From: Hormiphora californensis
Lineage: Eukaryota; Ctenophora; Tentaculata; Cydippida; Pleurobrachiidae
DNA: 64,000 nucleotides
Assembly: GCA_020137815.1 (NCBI GenBank)
Contig: CM035357.1
Span: 2,279,020-2,343,019 of the forward strand
Reading direction: 5' to 3'
Of this stretch, positions 32,687 through 44,557 are shown one piece after another. Numbering within the stretch: the stretch's first letter is position 1; each line of letters starts with the position of its first letter. The translations under genes were made by a program, and so were the position numbers. The notes under the pieces are model-generated. The model was not told the DNA's origin, did no database searches, and was given only the letters and a program-made list of their open reading frames with translations.

Positions 32687-33116
32687 AGAGAGAATGAGAG
32701 AGAGAGAGATAGATGAGGTAAAGGACTATAGAGATAGAGTAGTATGAGATCGAGAGTAGAAATGCGATATGAGACTTGCTCTCCTCATATTCCTCTCTCT
32801 CCCCCCTCGCGCTCTCTCTCCTCTTCTCTCTCCTCTCTCTCATCTCTCTCTCTCTCTCTCTCTCTCCTCTCTATTCTCTCTCTCTCTTTCCTCAGAGGAA
32901 GGGGATTTTGGCTTCGCCCGCGCGAGAAAACTAAAAGAAAGAGACCTCTAATGGCTTTGCGCTACATCTGACTTTGTACTTCACCCCTACTTTAGCTTGC
33001 AACTTGGACGTCATAAGCTTAATACCTTTCTTACTAGTTTTGTGCCCACTTACCGCCGCACTTCTCAATATGCTACTGTCTGCAGCTCAGGTTTAAATTT
33101 ATAAGAACGCGTTGTG
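32056..33116. other. Intergenic DNA with GA and CT microsatellites
   Basis: It holds the 3' flank of the small secreted gene, a 75-bp palindromic MITE copy (32379-32453), a (GA)n tract (about 32590-32710) and a (CT)n tract (about 32795-32893). The long frames are Glu-Arg or Ser-Leu repeat readings. Confidence 0.6.
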
Positions 33117-33775
33117 GGTAGCCTGAATATTTGGTGACATAGACACCGTGCTCACACACAGGTGTCTGCTCCGCCTCAAAAAGGGTCGTTTCTTTCAAGG
33201 GATGTGGCACGCGAGTCACTGGACTGATTTGTAACCGGTTTGTTCGCAAAGACTACAAATGATCCTATTTAACTGGAAAAATACCCGAGAAGTTTGTCTG
33301 TCACGAGGAAGTGGTCAAAATTGACACTGAAGTCAACCTATAATCTGGCTTCCGAGATTTTCTGCCTACGCAGCGATTTTAGAAGCATATTGGGAGATTT
33401 TTTGATGCAATTTAGCATCAGCATTAATGCCGGCTATTTCCATACTCAAAAAAGAGTTCACCTCTTCTGATAACCCTCAGATTCATTCTACATCACCGTC
33501 TGGGAGTGGTGCAAAAGGCTCGGAGCCAGATATAAATTGGACATTCAGTGTCCATTTTGACCCACCTCCTGTTAAAGCCAAACTTCTCGGTATGTTTCCA
33601 TTAAACTAGGACAATTTGTAGTCCTTTTTTTGCGCAACCGGATGCAAATCGGTCCAGTGGATCCGCGCATTGGCTTGAAAACACGACCCTTTTTTGGGGC
33701 GGAGCGGACACCTATGTGCGAGCTCGATCTCGCACGCACTAGGTGTCAATGTCACCAACCTGAATATTGGGTTTC
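33117..33775. mobile_element. Foldback element, ~660 bp
   Basis: Left end CCTGAATATTTGGTGACAT and the GGTGTCTGCTCCGCC block (about 33120-33245) pair with an inverted right arm (about 33635-33770). The arms are imperfect. There is no coding content. Confidence 0.6.
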
Positions 33776-33930
33776 CGTGAAGGACAGGACAAGACAGACA
33801 TAATCCAGTGAACAACTAGAGAGTTGAGAACTGACAGTGACAACTGACACTTAATAATTAAAAAACAATTAAGTTAATTGCTTCTTAATTATAGATCTTC
33901 TTGTTTGCTAACCAATTGTTTTTATCAGCC

Positions 33931-34015
33931 CGAAGATCGCCTTGAGAGTAAGACTTCCTACCGGGCAGAGTTTGTGGAGAAAGAGTTCTCCAAACCAGAT
34001 CCCATCCTATCAGGT
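33931..34015 (+). CDS. Candidate isolated exon (possible ciliary MIP-like gene)
   Basis: An acceptor (TTTATCAG) and a donor (GTAAAG) bracket an open segment reading PEDRLESKTSYRAEFVEKEF followed by SKPDPILS. The TSYRAEF pattern resembles short repeats in microtubule inner proteins. It could be an upstream exon of the gene ending at 45333, but its phase (1) does not fit the first exon seen there (phase 0), so at least one exon would be missing. Confidence 0.4.
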
Positions 34016-34634
34016 AAAGTCAAATTGTTTAGTCAGCTACTTATAAAGTACCAGTGATGACGTGATGTACAAATCCCTTTAGTGTGATGTGCCCCTGTGT
34101 TGACTGCTGACCAGTGCTGTCTTTGGTCCCCAGTGCTGTTTGCTATTTATTTTGCTGTTTGTCCATTAGGTGCTCGCTATTACGACTTAAAAACAATTGG
34201 TTAGCCAACGTTCGCCCTTCTGCAGGCTCGCGTAAGCTCACACCGGTGTGAGAGCCGACATACACTGGAACAAAAACATGTCAAAGTGCTGTCTGTGATC
34301 CCTCTGATGGGTTGATGATTGGATTCTTTCCTTTTATTAATGCTAGCAAGAAAGAAACGCATTGAATGGTTATTGCACTAACACATTGTAATTAGGGTAC
34401 ATTAATACATTGGCAGCTTATCGCATATTAATCATTTGAGTTTGGTAATAAACACCAAATAACATCATATTAGCTTGATAGATTTGTTCATATGAACTTG
34501 AATGCTGATAACATATTTTACGTCTATAATAATGCGACAGTTTGGAAGGCCCTCTCTAAAGGTCCGTGTTCAGAAAGCCGGAAAGTCAAAAACGTATCTG
34601 CTTGGTGTATTATATATCACGAGTATCTGTTTAC
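34016..34634. other. Non-coding stretch
   Basis: AT-rich sequence with no recognised gene. It is the 3' flank of the GPCR-like remnant on the minus strand. Confidence 0.4.
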
Positions 34635-37600
34635 CAATATTCAAAGACCCGCCGTCTCCTGGATAGGGGGAGTTCCTTCCGCCGGTTCCTCTTCGTTGGA
34701 AGTCTGGAATGCCGTCATGAAACTATTCGCAGTGCGCCTCAAAAATTGTGCCGGCCCAGACAAGAGACCAAAGTAGAAGGTGGAATCATATAGCAGTGGA
34801 TTAATCACCGAGTTGATGGGGATGATAAGAATTGAAAAGAAAGGATACCAAGTTGATGCATTTATGGCTTCGGAGAGGTGCAGAAATAAACAATGCTCAG
34901 TGGAACCCAGCAGAAAAAATCAGTTAAGATAATTGCCGATTTTTGCTTGGAAGAGCCCTGTTGGCGCCTTGTCACCCGTAGCAGCCCCCACATTCCGGCT
35001 CGATTGCTGGGTTTTGAAGTTGATGTATCCATAGCTGACCAAGATGAAGATGAGCACAGAAAGTTTACCAAAGAATGGATGTCGAAAACACCCATTGGGG
35101 GTCGTCACGGGTAACAAGGTACTTGAAGACACAGACTCCATCATTTCCATAAAAATGGACGGTAGACATCGGTATACCTGAAATGAAAATAGTTAATATT
35201 TATTAAATTCAGAACTAATTAACTGCTTTTTTTCTATTATCTATATATCTACATATATAAAGCCTTTATAGTGTTTCGCTATAAATTTCACTCAGGCACA
35301 CAAACACACTTAATTACCTCCAACATCTGATGAAAACATTTCTTTGACCGTTGAGCGGACAGCTTCCCAGGTGAATGAGGCTTTCTCCCATGACATTGAC
35401 CGCCCTTCAAAGTATTCCTTGAAAACCTTGTAGTGGTCGATCTACTGGCGGGCCGGATGAAAGCGGTGATCCGAAGTAGTACAGCCCTTTGACAAGTAGT
35501 CCTCGGTGATTGGCAAAATCGGTGTTACTGCAATCAGGACACTTGCCAAAAGAGGAAAAGCTAGCAGTAACACAAGCCTGGCAGCAGACTTGAAGTTAAC
35601 AAGTCCCGTTGAATGAATTTTCCGATGTTTGCCAATCTGGTGATACTGAGCTGTCATTGGAAGAGTGACAATTGCGATCCGTGGTACTAGACTCCAAGGA
35701 AGGACACTCACTGCTACTGAACTTGCGAACGCAGTTGGTATTTCAATTCAGAGTGCATCAGCGTAGATCCCAGTCAAAATAGGATAGTAGAGGGAACCCC
35801 AGTCAACAGGGTGCACATACAATCAATTCAGAAAGATTTCAAGCTGAACAATCAAGGATTTTGATCAGACACAACCGATTGTGTGTTTACAGTTGAAAAA
35901 TATACTAGATCTAACATCTGGGTATCTACCTTATTTGTCGTGTTGGCACGTCAGTCCGGAAATCCCAAACCCGACTTCATCGCATGTGAGAAACAGTTCT
36001 GTTTGGGGGCATTGGGAGTTGTATAGAACTCCATAATGCCTATGATCACAGTCTTGCAAGCATCTCAGAAAATTGGTGTCTCAAAAGATGTCCTTATTCC
36101 TGCGAAGATGGACAACTTTTTGAGCACTCGTCGGAAATACGGCAGGCACACGCATCGCACACTTAGATTAGAACCACTAGTTCACTGTGATTGGTACACT
36201 GAAAGTGATTCGCACAGAAGTCCTCATCAGAGCCACCCCGCAGTCGTCTTTATCATACAAAATCCCGATAGGGAACACATCTTTTGTTATCACACGGAAT
36301 ATTTTATTGTCGTAGAGCCGGGTCTTTGCAGTTTTGAACAGCGTGGTTGTACTTGAATGGCAGTGTCTGCCAGAGCCGAATCTACTACGGAATCCTTTGT
36401 TTATTTATACAAGTGTCTCCGGGGATTTTCTTTAAGGGACATTCAGCATTTTGGACAGATGTTGTTGCATGCTCATAGACATAGTTCGCACCGAAAAGGA
36501 TGCGAGCATTCGACCTTTTCCTCAGGAACGTACGAGCACGGGTTGTTGGACAATAAGTACAGTTTTGATGACGAATCCCAGCAGTGTGTCTACTTGTTGC
36601 AATTTCCCAGTTGCCTTTCCAAGTCGTAGCTCTCCGTTTGAAAACAATGCTGGATGAATGTTGATCTGGTAGTGACAATGTATCGATGTAGTTGTTACAT
36701 CAACATCAGTTTGCGGGCTTGCGTTTACACAGCTTTCCTCTCAAACGGCATGTGTTTTTCTGTCGCAGAGATTGTTCAGTCAATATAGTTTTTCTCTGAA
36801 GGACAGAGAAAACTTCCTTACACGCAGTCCCCATCTCTTGGTACCGTCCTGTAGTAATCTTTTTCCGCATTTCAACCACTGCGTTTTCTTTTCATCTTTT
36901 CCATCCACAGTCCACTTCACCGTCCATGACCCCACTCTAACGGATTGGCAGGAGACGTTCTTTCCTCACGTGTGGGGAGGGAATCTTCTGATGCATGAAC
37001 TTTGGTAAGATCTTTAGCTTTGCAATTCATCCCTTTCATCGTGCAGTCAGAATGCCACACATCACACACTGCCCCCTTGTGAATATTGCACCCTTGTTTC
37101 TGGATCAACCAAACGTTATTGTAGTTGTCATCACAAAGTTCATCCTCAATACCCCCCATTGATATGGTGGTTGGAAAACCCTGTGAGAGGCATTGCATAG
37201 CAACCCTTTCAGGATCGCTGCAGTTTGTCTGATCCTGTCTGCTATTTACAAGCGGAGTTCTCGGATAGAAACACCTCATGTTATCTTGGATCGGTATGGT
37301 CCCTCATCACTTGTATTATGCTGACAGTTGGTGTGATCACAACAGTCCGTTATTACATCCTACCTCATCTTCGCCATGTACAGTCCCAACTCTCCATCGC
37401 AGATCCATATCAGGTGGAGTCCAATAATTATCACACCAAACACCATACTGTAACCCATTACAATTGATTCATCGTAACACATAATACTCCATCACATTCT
37501 GCCATCACATGTTGTGTTTACCAAACTGCGCAATCCACCATGTTCAGATTAGTGTTTTTTACTACATCCCACCTCACAATGATATAGGTCTTCCCGTAGT

Positions 37601-38030
37601 CCACCACATAATAGCTCTATTAACAAATTTTTCCCAAAAATGTTGTCCCAAGTACAGGTGTACCCCTAGTTCTTTGTAACCATACAACCACGTGCCCACA
37701 TGCCTGGTAGAACCCTGGATCAGAAGGACACAAGTTCTGAAACTATTAATCACATCTCTGCTCCATGACCCACCTGTCACAGAATTAATAGTGGCATTTG
37801 TAGTATGTTTATATATGGTGAGGAAACACTGTTCGTGAGATATCCACCACCTCCACTAATTCACACTTTCCGGATCTGGGGTTGCTGGTGTGAACATCTA
37901 TGCCTCCAATAACTCGCCAATCCAATACTCCCGTAGAAGTGTTAACAAATACCAACAATATCGTGAAACTAAAAGAGTTTGAGCTATTAAACTTTAGAAT
38001 TTCTCACGAATTCTAGGCTCAAACAAAGTT
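34635..38030 (-). pseudogene. Broken rhodopsin-class GPCR, LGR/RXFP-like
   Basis: Pieces of a seven-helix receptor run in order on the minus strand. From the 5' side: a damaged secreted N-terminus (near 38020-37800) matching the clean copy at 44129; cysteine-rich segments, one with the LDLa-type end GSDEDFC (about 36230-36210); a TM3-TM4 piece (about 35720-35500, VSVLPWSLVPRIAIV to LVLLLAFPLLASVLIAV); extracellular loop 2 FYGNDGVCVFKY (about 35155-35120); TM5 LSVLIFILVSYGYI; TM6 ILTDFFCWVPLSIVYF; and TM7 WYPFFSILIIPINSVINPLLYD carrying NPxxY, with a stop near 34635. It needs at least three frame changes in the last 500 bp and has in-frame stops. An intron (about 35320-35182) is retained, so it is not a retrocopy. 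It may be a true pseudogene or unpolished sequence. Confidence 0.65.
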
Positions 38031-38640
38031 AATCCGAAGTAGAAATAAAACACTATGTGGACATGGGGGCAATGGGTCACAACATTTTCATAGGGTTCCA
38101 GAATCAACATTTAGAGAACCAGCTGCAAGGGAAGTATTGCCTTATCCCATCCCCAACTATCTCAGTATTATTATCTTTGTACCCGGGCTTCCTCGTTATT
38201 CAGTTGTCTAAACGCAGCCATTAGACACTTTCGGACCAATGGCGGTCAATGCGGGTCGGACAATGCCGCGGTCGGACAATTGCCAGCAAGGTTTCTCGAA
38301 ATGAGAGTATGGGGTCAGGCCAACGATCTGACAGATTAACATCAACAATCGAACACTAACCCACATACATCTAGCTGTGTATATCATTGGGGCGACACGG
38401 TGTCGCTCTGGAAGGTTAAACCTCGACTAAAATTACCCCAAAAAAAGTGTCAGACACGACTGTATATTTGGTATAAAATTTTGAAGAAATGGTCACATCT
38501 CTCTGAATCTCTCTGGGGCAAAATGGTACACTTGGACTAGTAAAATAGAGCTCGCAATACCACGTGACATGGAATGCACTGGGGCAAAAATATTAGACAC
38601 TATTCTAATTATAAAATCAAACAATATTCAAGATACATAC
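37800..38640. repeat. Left arm of a large inverted duplication
   Basis: Its reverse complement matches 42900-44312 through several hundred bases, including the secreted N-terminus coding start and the block around GCGGTCGGACAAT. Many single-base indels separate the arms, and the 0.7-kb element at 43303-44003 is absent from this arm. Confidence 0.8.
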
Positions 38641-40440
38641 AATTTGTGGAAAAATTATGATGATAAAAACAATAATTTTGTTGGGAAAAAAATTTTTGGG
38701 AAAAAAATAAAAAAAAAATTTTGGGGGTAAAAAGTGATTTGTAAAAAAATAAGGGGGGTAAAATAAAAGGGGGGCGGGTAACAAAAAAAAATTAAAGAAG
38801 TGCCTGGGTGTAAAAAAGTCTTTTTGGGGTTTTTAAAGGAGGCCCCCCCAGAAAAATAGAAATGCGGGGTAATTTCCTAATTTTGGGGGGGAGGTGTTTT
38901 TGGAGATTTAGGCCTAGTTGGGTTTCCCCTGGAACTCTTTTTTTTGGGTTTATCATTTGGGCTTTAAACCCCAAAACCCTCAATCTTTCCCTATCGGACC
39001 CCCGTTGAATTCCCCAAAAAGTTTCAATTTCACCTATGACCTGTAACCAATAGGAAACCACTTTGAACCGTGGTATTTTTAAACCTCAGAAAGGAACGGG
39101 GAAATTGACAAAAATCTATCCCGTAAATTACCCAGCTGATTTTTTTGAGAATATTCCTAAAAATATCTTTTTCTCGATCTAAAATGATAATATCCCTATC
39201 TATCCCTTTTTATGGGCCCCCCAGGGGGGTATTTTTCCATGCTAAAAAATCCTGTTTTGGAGGGGGGTTGTTCCCTTTCTGAAACCACTGTACTTCCGGA
39301 AACAATAGAAGGGGAATTTCACGGGGACCGGGAAAAAATGTGTAACAAGATTTTTCTAACGCCATGTCTCAGAATGGATCCCCTAACGACCCCAAACCAA
39401 TGTAAATGAGCAAGGGTGCAAGTTCATTTCCAGGTGGGCTGGCCTTTTTTTTCCAACCTGGGGCCCCAAAAACCATAAGCCCCTTTAAAAATAGGAGTGA
39501 GATGAAACGAGGGCCAGAGTATCGCGTCTCGATTGGGGGGGTAGGTGCCGGAATTAAAACTCTATTTATCGGTAAATTTGATAATTTATAAATTTGGTTG
39601 CGCATAACGTTTTTTGACAATAGGCTTTACCACTTAAAATGGTTTGGGGGGACGTTTCATTGGGGGCCATTTTGTAGGCAAAGGGGAATTTATGGGGGTC
39701 GCGTCGGACTTTTTAAACCTATCTTTAACCGTTGCCCTTTTCCCGGCTTTTAAAAAATGCTCCAATTACAAAATACTAAAAACCCGATTTTGAACACGTA
39801 AAGCCAAAAACGGCTAAACAGTGAAGATAAGCTTAAAAGTCCGACGTCGACCCATAAATTCCCTTTGCCTACAAAATGGCACCAATGACAAGTGCGCCAA
39901 ACCATTCTTAGTGGCTATAGCCGTAATACCAAAAAACGGTATGCCCAAACCTAATTATCCCATTATCTAATTAACCAGATGAGATAGAGACTAATTCCAG
40001 AACCTCCCCCCACTAATTTTAGGACGTTGATCATTTTAGTGCCCTCGTTTTTCCTACTCCTTTCCTAAGTGGCTATAGCCGTGATAGCCACAAACGGTTA
40101 TGTGCAACCTAATTATCCAATTTCTAATTAACCATATGAGATCGAGACTAATTTCCGGCACCTACCTTACCCCCACTAATGCGACGACGCTGATCCTCTA
40201 GTGGGCCCTCGCTTTCTCTCTAATCTCCTATTTTAAATGGTTTTGGCCTCATGTTGAAACACAGTACCACGCACGGAAAGGAGGCCTTAGCACCCTCTGC
40301 TCAATTTGAGCATGGTTGGGATCGTTAGATGGGTCCATTCTGATACAATGGTGGTTGGAAAACTCTTGTTACACATTTTTCCAGGTTTGGGAAAAATTGT
40401 CTTAAAAATCCCTTACTATAAGGGAATATGAATTATGATA
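38641..40440. other. Repeat-rich stretch with homopolymer-expanded sequence
   Basis: Sequence from about 38660 to 39700 is full of stretched homopolymers (runs of G, A, C and T of 5-9) unlike the rest of the window. It also contains inverted pairs (about 39640-39720 with 39830-39905, and about 39350-39400 with 40310-40400) and a direct repeat (39930-40060 and 40080-40220). It is probably a transposon of about 1.3 kb seen through poor-quality sequence. No gene. Confidence 0.55.
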
Positions 40441-40500
40441 GGGCCAGGGGACAGCAAGATGATATGTGGATGGTGCAGGTCCCATCCACCCCCTTTGGGA

Positions 40501-40920
40501 AGAAGGAGAGAAGATGCGAGATAGAGAGATGATATCGATAGAGCGAGATATCGACGATCGAGGATATAAGAGAGAGAGAGAGCAGAGAATAGGAGGAGAT
40601 ATGAGGGAGCGCTATATGGCGCTCGAGCTCGCTCCCTCTCTCCTCGATCTCTCTCTCTCTCTCTCTCTCTGCTCTGCTCTCGTATCTCTCTCTCGCTCTT
40701 CTCTCTCTCTCGCGCGCGCTCCTCTCTCTCGCTCTCGCTCTCTCTCTCTGCTCTATCTCTCTCGCCGCTCGTCGCTCTCTCTCTCCTCTCTCGCTCTCTC
40801 TCTCTCTCGCCTCTCGCTCTCTCTCTCGCTCTCTCTCTCTCTCCTCTCTCTCTCTCTGCTCCTCTCTCTCGCTCTCTCTCTCTCTCCCTCTCTTCTTCTC
40901 CCCTCCCCCCTCTCTCGCAC
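40501..40920. repeat. GA/CT microsatellite cluster
   Basis: GA-rich then CT-rich tracts, with GCGC interruptions near 40710. The 155-residue open frame over it is low complexity and not called. Confidence 0.85.
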
Positions 40921-41623
40921 TACAGAGGGCTAGCTGGAAATCAGGAAATCGTTAAAGCTATAGAGATCAGCTAGAGCTCTCGCCACACTTTTTCCCAAAC
41001 TCTTTTCATTGTTTTTCGTTTGTACACTCCTCTGCCCAAGAATAGCAGCGTGCTGCAACACGTGACATGCCATCTGACCGCTTAACTCCATTGTAGCTTT
41101 GTAGAACAATGGCTTAAGTGACGCCTCTTCCACAAAGCGGTACTCGGCACCGTCTCCCGGGGGAGGAGGCGTAAATGGGCAAGGGAGAGCCCATTACCCA
41201 GCTGTCACGTGGGCTGATAATGGGGGCACGTGATGCCCAACAACGCACTCAGTGCGTTCCTGGGCATCACGTGTCTCTCTGTACTGTTCTCTTTCCCTGT
41301 TTCTTACTGCTAGGCAAGAGCTCAGTCTCTACACTTCTCTCCAGCAGCAGAATCAAGTTATACTTATAACCTGCCTGACACCGCAGACCCCATCTGAGCA
41401 AACTATAGCGCACTTATTTGAAAATCAAATCGGGGTCTGGCGTCGCCAGACAGTTTATAACACGATTAATCGACTGCATTATAATGATATTTTTGATTCC
41501 TGTTGCTCCTATTTTCTTAGTTCAAAAACCACAATTGCACATTTGTCCATGTCACCAAACTGTCTTCTATATGCAGTAGTAGGGTAGCGACTGGCTATTT
41601 GAAATGGCGGCTAATTTGAAACA

Positions 41624-41750
41624 CCCCCTCTACAGGCCAGCAGGTGCACCAGATTTGGATTTTAGACATCAGTGGGCTTGGTATGGGTTCTGACTAGCCC
41701 ATTGATGTCTAAAAATCCAAACCTGGTGCACCTGCTGGCCTGTAGAGGGG
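41624..41750. mobile_element. Short hairpin MITE, 127 bp
   Basis: Arms 41624-41678 and 41696-41750 are near-perfect reverse complements (CCCCTCTACAGGCCAGCAGG at the ends) around a 17-base loop. Confidence 0.8.
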
Positions 41751-41772
41751 TTGTTTCCAATATATACCCTAT

Positions 41773-42788
41773 ATACCGCGCAGCCCAAAAAAAACTAAGG
41801 GTACGTTGGCCTTCTTTTCTCCCAGAATTTTAATTTCAATCACTCTGATATTTTGTCACAATATTTGTATGGTTACTCATTAAATCATAAAAATTTAAAG
41901 TTCAGTAATGAACCCATTTTTTTCGTTTTTCGGGTTTTCCCACGTTCTCATGGTTAAATTCGATTTTATTCTTTAAAAAAACAACCATGCATCAGAGTAA
42001 ACATTAATAAATCGCAATCCGAGTTTTTATTAAAAATGAATAAAGTTTAGTTGGTGAAATAAATGATTAAAAATTGTCATTTTTACCAAACATCGTACGG
42101 CCATTACACTTAATCGATATTGATGTCAGCCAGAATTTCGGCTCTCTATCTAAAAATTCATTTTTACGACTATATAATGAATCCTAAATGAACTTGAAAA
42201 CAAGAAAGCTATTCCCAACCGGAATTTGGGTAACGAATTTGGGTAACGATTTCCTTTCAAACGCGACTAATTTTAGCTCAATTGGACCACCACAAGTGAC
42301 CCCTATTGAACCGCTAGCGTCATTAATAAGTGCCAATATATAAGCAGGTGTAACGGTCGCGTATCACGTATCACATCTGCTAATTAGGACGGTATACCGA
42401 TACAGCGTCCGTTAGAATGTAAGTTCTCTAATCTCTTGCTAACACATCATAATTTAATGGGATCACATGACCCAACCTAGACTTGGTAAACTGGTCACTG
42501 TGATTCTTGTGGTGATCCAATTAAGCTCAAACTGGTCGCGTTCGAAAGAAAATCGATAGCCAAACAAATTCGTATAACTTTGGTACCAAAATATGGCCCC
42601 GTTTTGGGGTTCATTAAATGTTCGTTTGGGCGAAAAAAAATGAACTTTCATCCAGAGGGCTGAAACTCTGGATTCCTCGAATGAGTAACCTTACAAATAT
42701 TGTGACAAAATATCAGAGTGATTCAAATTAAAATTTTGGGATAAAAGAAGGCCAACGTACCCTTAGTTTTTTTTGGGCCACGCGGTAT
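41773..42788. mobile_element. ~1-kb full-length foldback element
   Basis: Ends ATACCGCG and CGCGGTAT. The outer 120 bp (with CTAAGGGTACGTTGGCCTTC) are inverted at the right end, and the inner part is also largely self-complementary, so the whole element could form one long hairpin. No transposase frame. Confidence 0.82.
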
Positions 42789-43302
42789 GATAATAAATAA
42801 CAGCATTCAATAAATATCACAGCCCTCCCTGCTCCCCAGTGGTCTTTGCACAGCTTACAAAATGCTTAGATTGTGTATGATAATCTTAGAAATGACCCAT
42901 TGCCAAATATCAGGTCTCCAGGAAATCCAGTCAGTATTGAAAATTTCATACCAATATATACAGTCAGTGTCTGACAACTTCTTTTGAGGTATTTTTAGTC
43001 GAGGTTTTACACCCTTCCAGGACACCGCGTCGCCAGATTATACACAGCTAGCTGTATGTGGGTTGTGGTCGATTTTTGATCTCTAATCTGTCAGAGCGTT
43101 GGCCTGACCCTATACTCTCATTTCGAGAACCGCGGCATTTGTCCGACCGCGGCATTGGTCCGAAAGTGTCTAATGGCTGCGTTTAGACACTGACTACCGA
43201 GGAAGCCCGGTACAAAGATAATAGTCTGGGATAGTTGGGGGATAGGCAATAACTCCTCTGCAGCTGGTTCTCTAAACCCTGAATGTTGTTGGGTGCACCT
43301 CG

Positions 43303-44003
43303 GCAAATAACGATTTGTGGGAGACGTACTATAGACGTCTATAATACGTCTATGATACGTCTATGATACGTCTATAATACGTCGCTACAACGGTAGTAGC
43401 GACGTATTATAGACGTATCATAGACGTATCATAGACGTACTACCGACAGACGTATTACCGATAGACGTACTCGAAGACGTACTAAAGACGTCATACGTAG
43501 TCATACGTAGTATAGACGTAGTATAGACGCCTTAGCGACGAGAAAAACATATTATAGACGTACTATAGACGTACTTATAGACGTTACGTCTCAACAAAAA
43601 CCTCATTGCTCGAGACGCACTATAGATCAATTTACAAACTTTGGGATATTCTCAGGAAGTTAATAGACGCTTTTCAAAAATTCGTCGATAATACGTTTAT
43701 ACTACGTCTCATCAGATCTTCTACTTTCCACGTTGATGATGCGTCTATATTACGTCTGACATTATAGACGTATTATAGATGCATAATAGACGTACAAAGC
43801 AAAAGAATTTGGCGAGACGTATTATAGACGAATTTTCAAAAAGTTTCCTTGGGATGTGCCAAAGTTTCTGAAGGCGTCTTTGATACGTCTAAAATTGCCG
43901 ATAGTGCGTCTTGCAATGGTTTTTTTGTTGAAACGTAACGTCTATAAGTACGCCTATAATAGTACGCTACTACGTCTCCCGCAAATCGTTAAATTTGCCG
44001 CGC
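43303..44003. mobile_element. Element built of TATAGACGTA-type repeats
   Basis: Inverted ends CGGCAAATAACGATTTGTGG and its complement at 43980-44003. The body carries dozens of AGACGTA/TACGTCT motifs in both orientations. It is missing from the matching place in the left arm near 38085, which shows it is a discrete insertion. Confidence 0.78.
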
Positions 44004-44128
44004 ACCCCTTCCCCCATGGCAAATAGCTGTTTTTATTTTCTACTTTGGAATTATTTTTGTTTGAGCTTATATATATATTACGTGATGAATACTTGAAGTT
44101 TCATACTCAACTCTTTTAGTTTCACGAT

Positions 44129-44312
44129 ATGTTGGTATTTGTTACACTTCTTACGGGAGTTATTGGATTGGCGAGTATATTGGAGGCATTAGATGTTCAC
44201 GCAGCAACCCCAGATCCGGATAAGTGTGAATTAGTGGAGGTTGGTGGATATCTTCACGAACAGTGTTCCCTCACCAATACTACAACATACTACAAATGCC
44301 CACTATCAAATT
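44129..44312 (+). CDS. Secreted N-terminus of GPCR-like gene, cut by an assembly gap
   Basis: An open frame of 61 residues begins with a signal peptide (MLVFVTLLTGVIGLASILEA) and continues with a short cysteine-containing segment (PDKCELVEVGGYLHEQCSL, then YYKCPL) before running into 100 N bases (44313-44412). The inverted copy near 37800-38000 is the damaged start of the GPCR-like remnant, so this is probably the first exon of a related receptor whose remainder is in the gap or misplaced. Confidence 0.5.
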
Positions 44313-44412
44313 NNNNNNNNNNNNNNNNNNNNNNNNNNNNNNNNNNNNNNNNNNNNNNNNNNNNNNNNNNNNNNNNNNNNNNNNNNNNNNNNNNNNNNNN
44401 NNNNNNNNNNNN
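44313..44412. other. Assembly gap (100 N)
   Basis: Exactly 100 unknown bases, the usual placeholder for a gap of unknown size. Open frames reading through it are artefacts. Confidence 0.99.
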
Positions 44413-44557
44413 TTCTCAAAACATCAGCTGGGTAATGTGACGGAGATGGTATCTTTGTCACATTACCCACGTGCCTTGTTGAGTTAAACAATACCACGTG
44501 TCACAAGTGGTTTCCTATTAAGTGTTACAGGTCACTAGGTGAATTGAAACTTTTCAG

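Larger units (their letters stand above)
42900..44312. repeat. Right arm of the large inverted duplication
   Basis: This is the reverse complement of 37800-38640 apart from the inserted AGACGTA-rich element. It ends at the N gap. The coding start at 44129 is intact here and broken in the left arm. Confidence 0.8.

Noticed and set aside
34500-34790. Plus-strand frames at 34492-34793
   Set aside because: They are antisense to the GPCR TM7 and C-terminal segment on the minus strand.
44241-44497. Open frames running through the N gap
   Set aside because: Unknown bases are read as X; the frames have no meaning across the gap.
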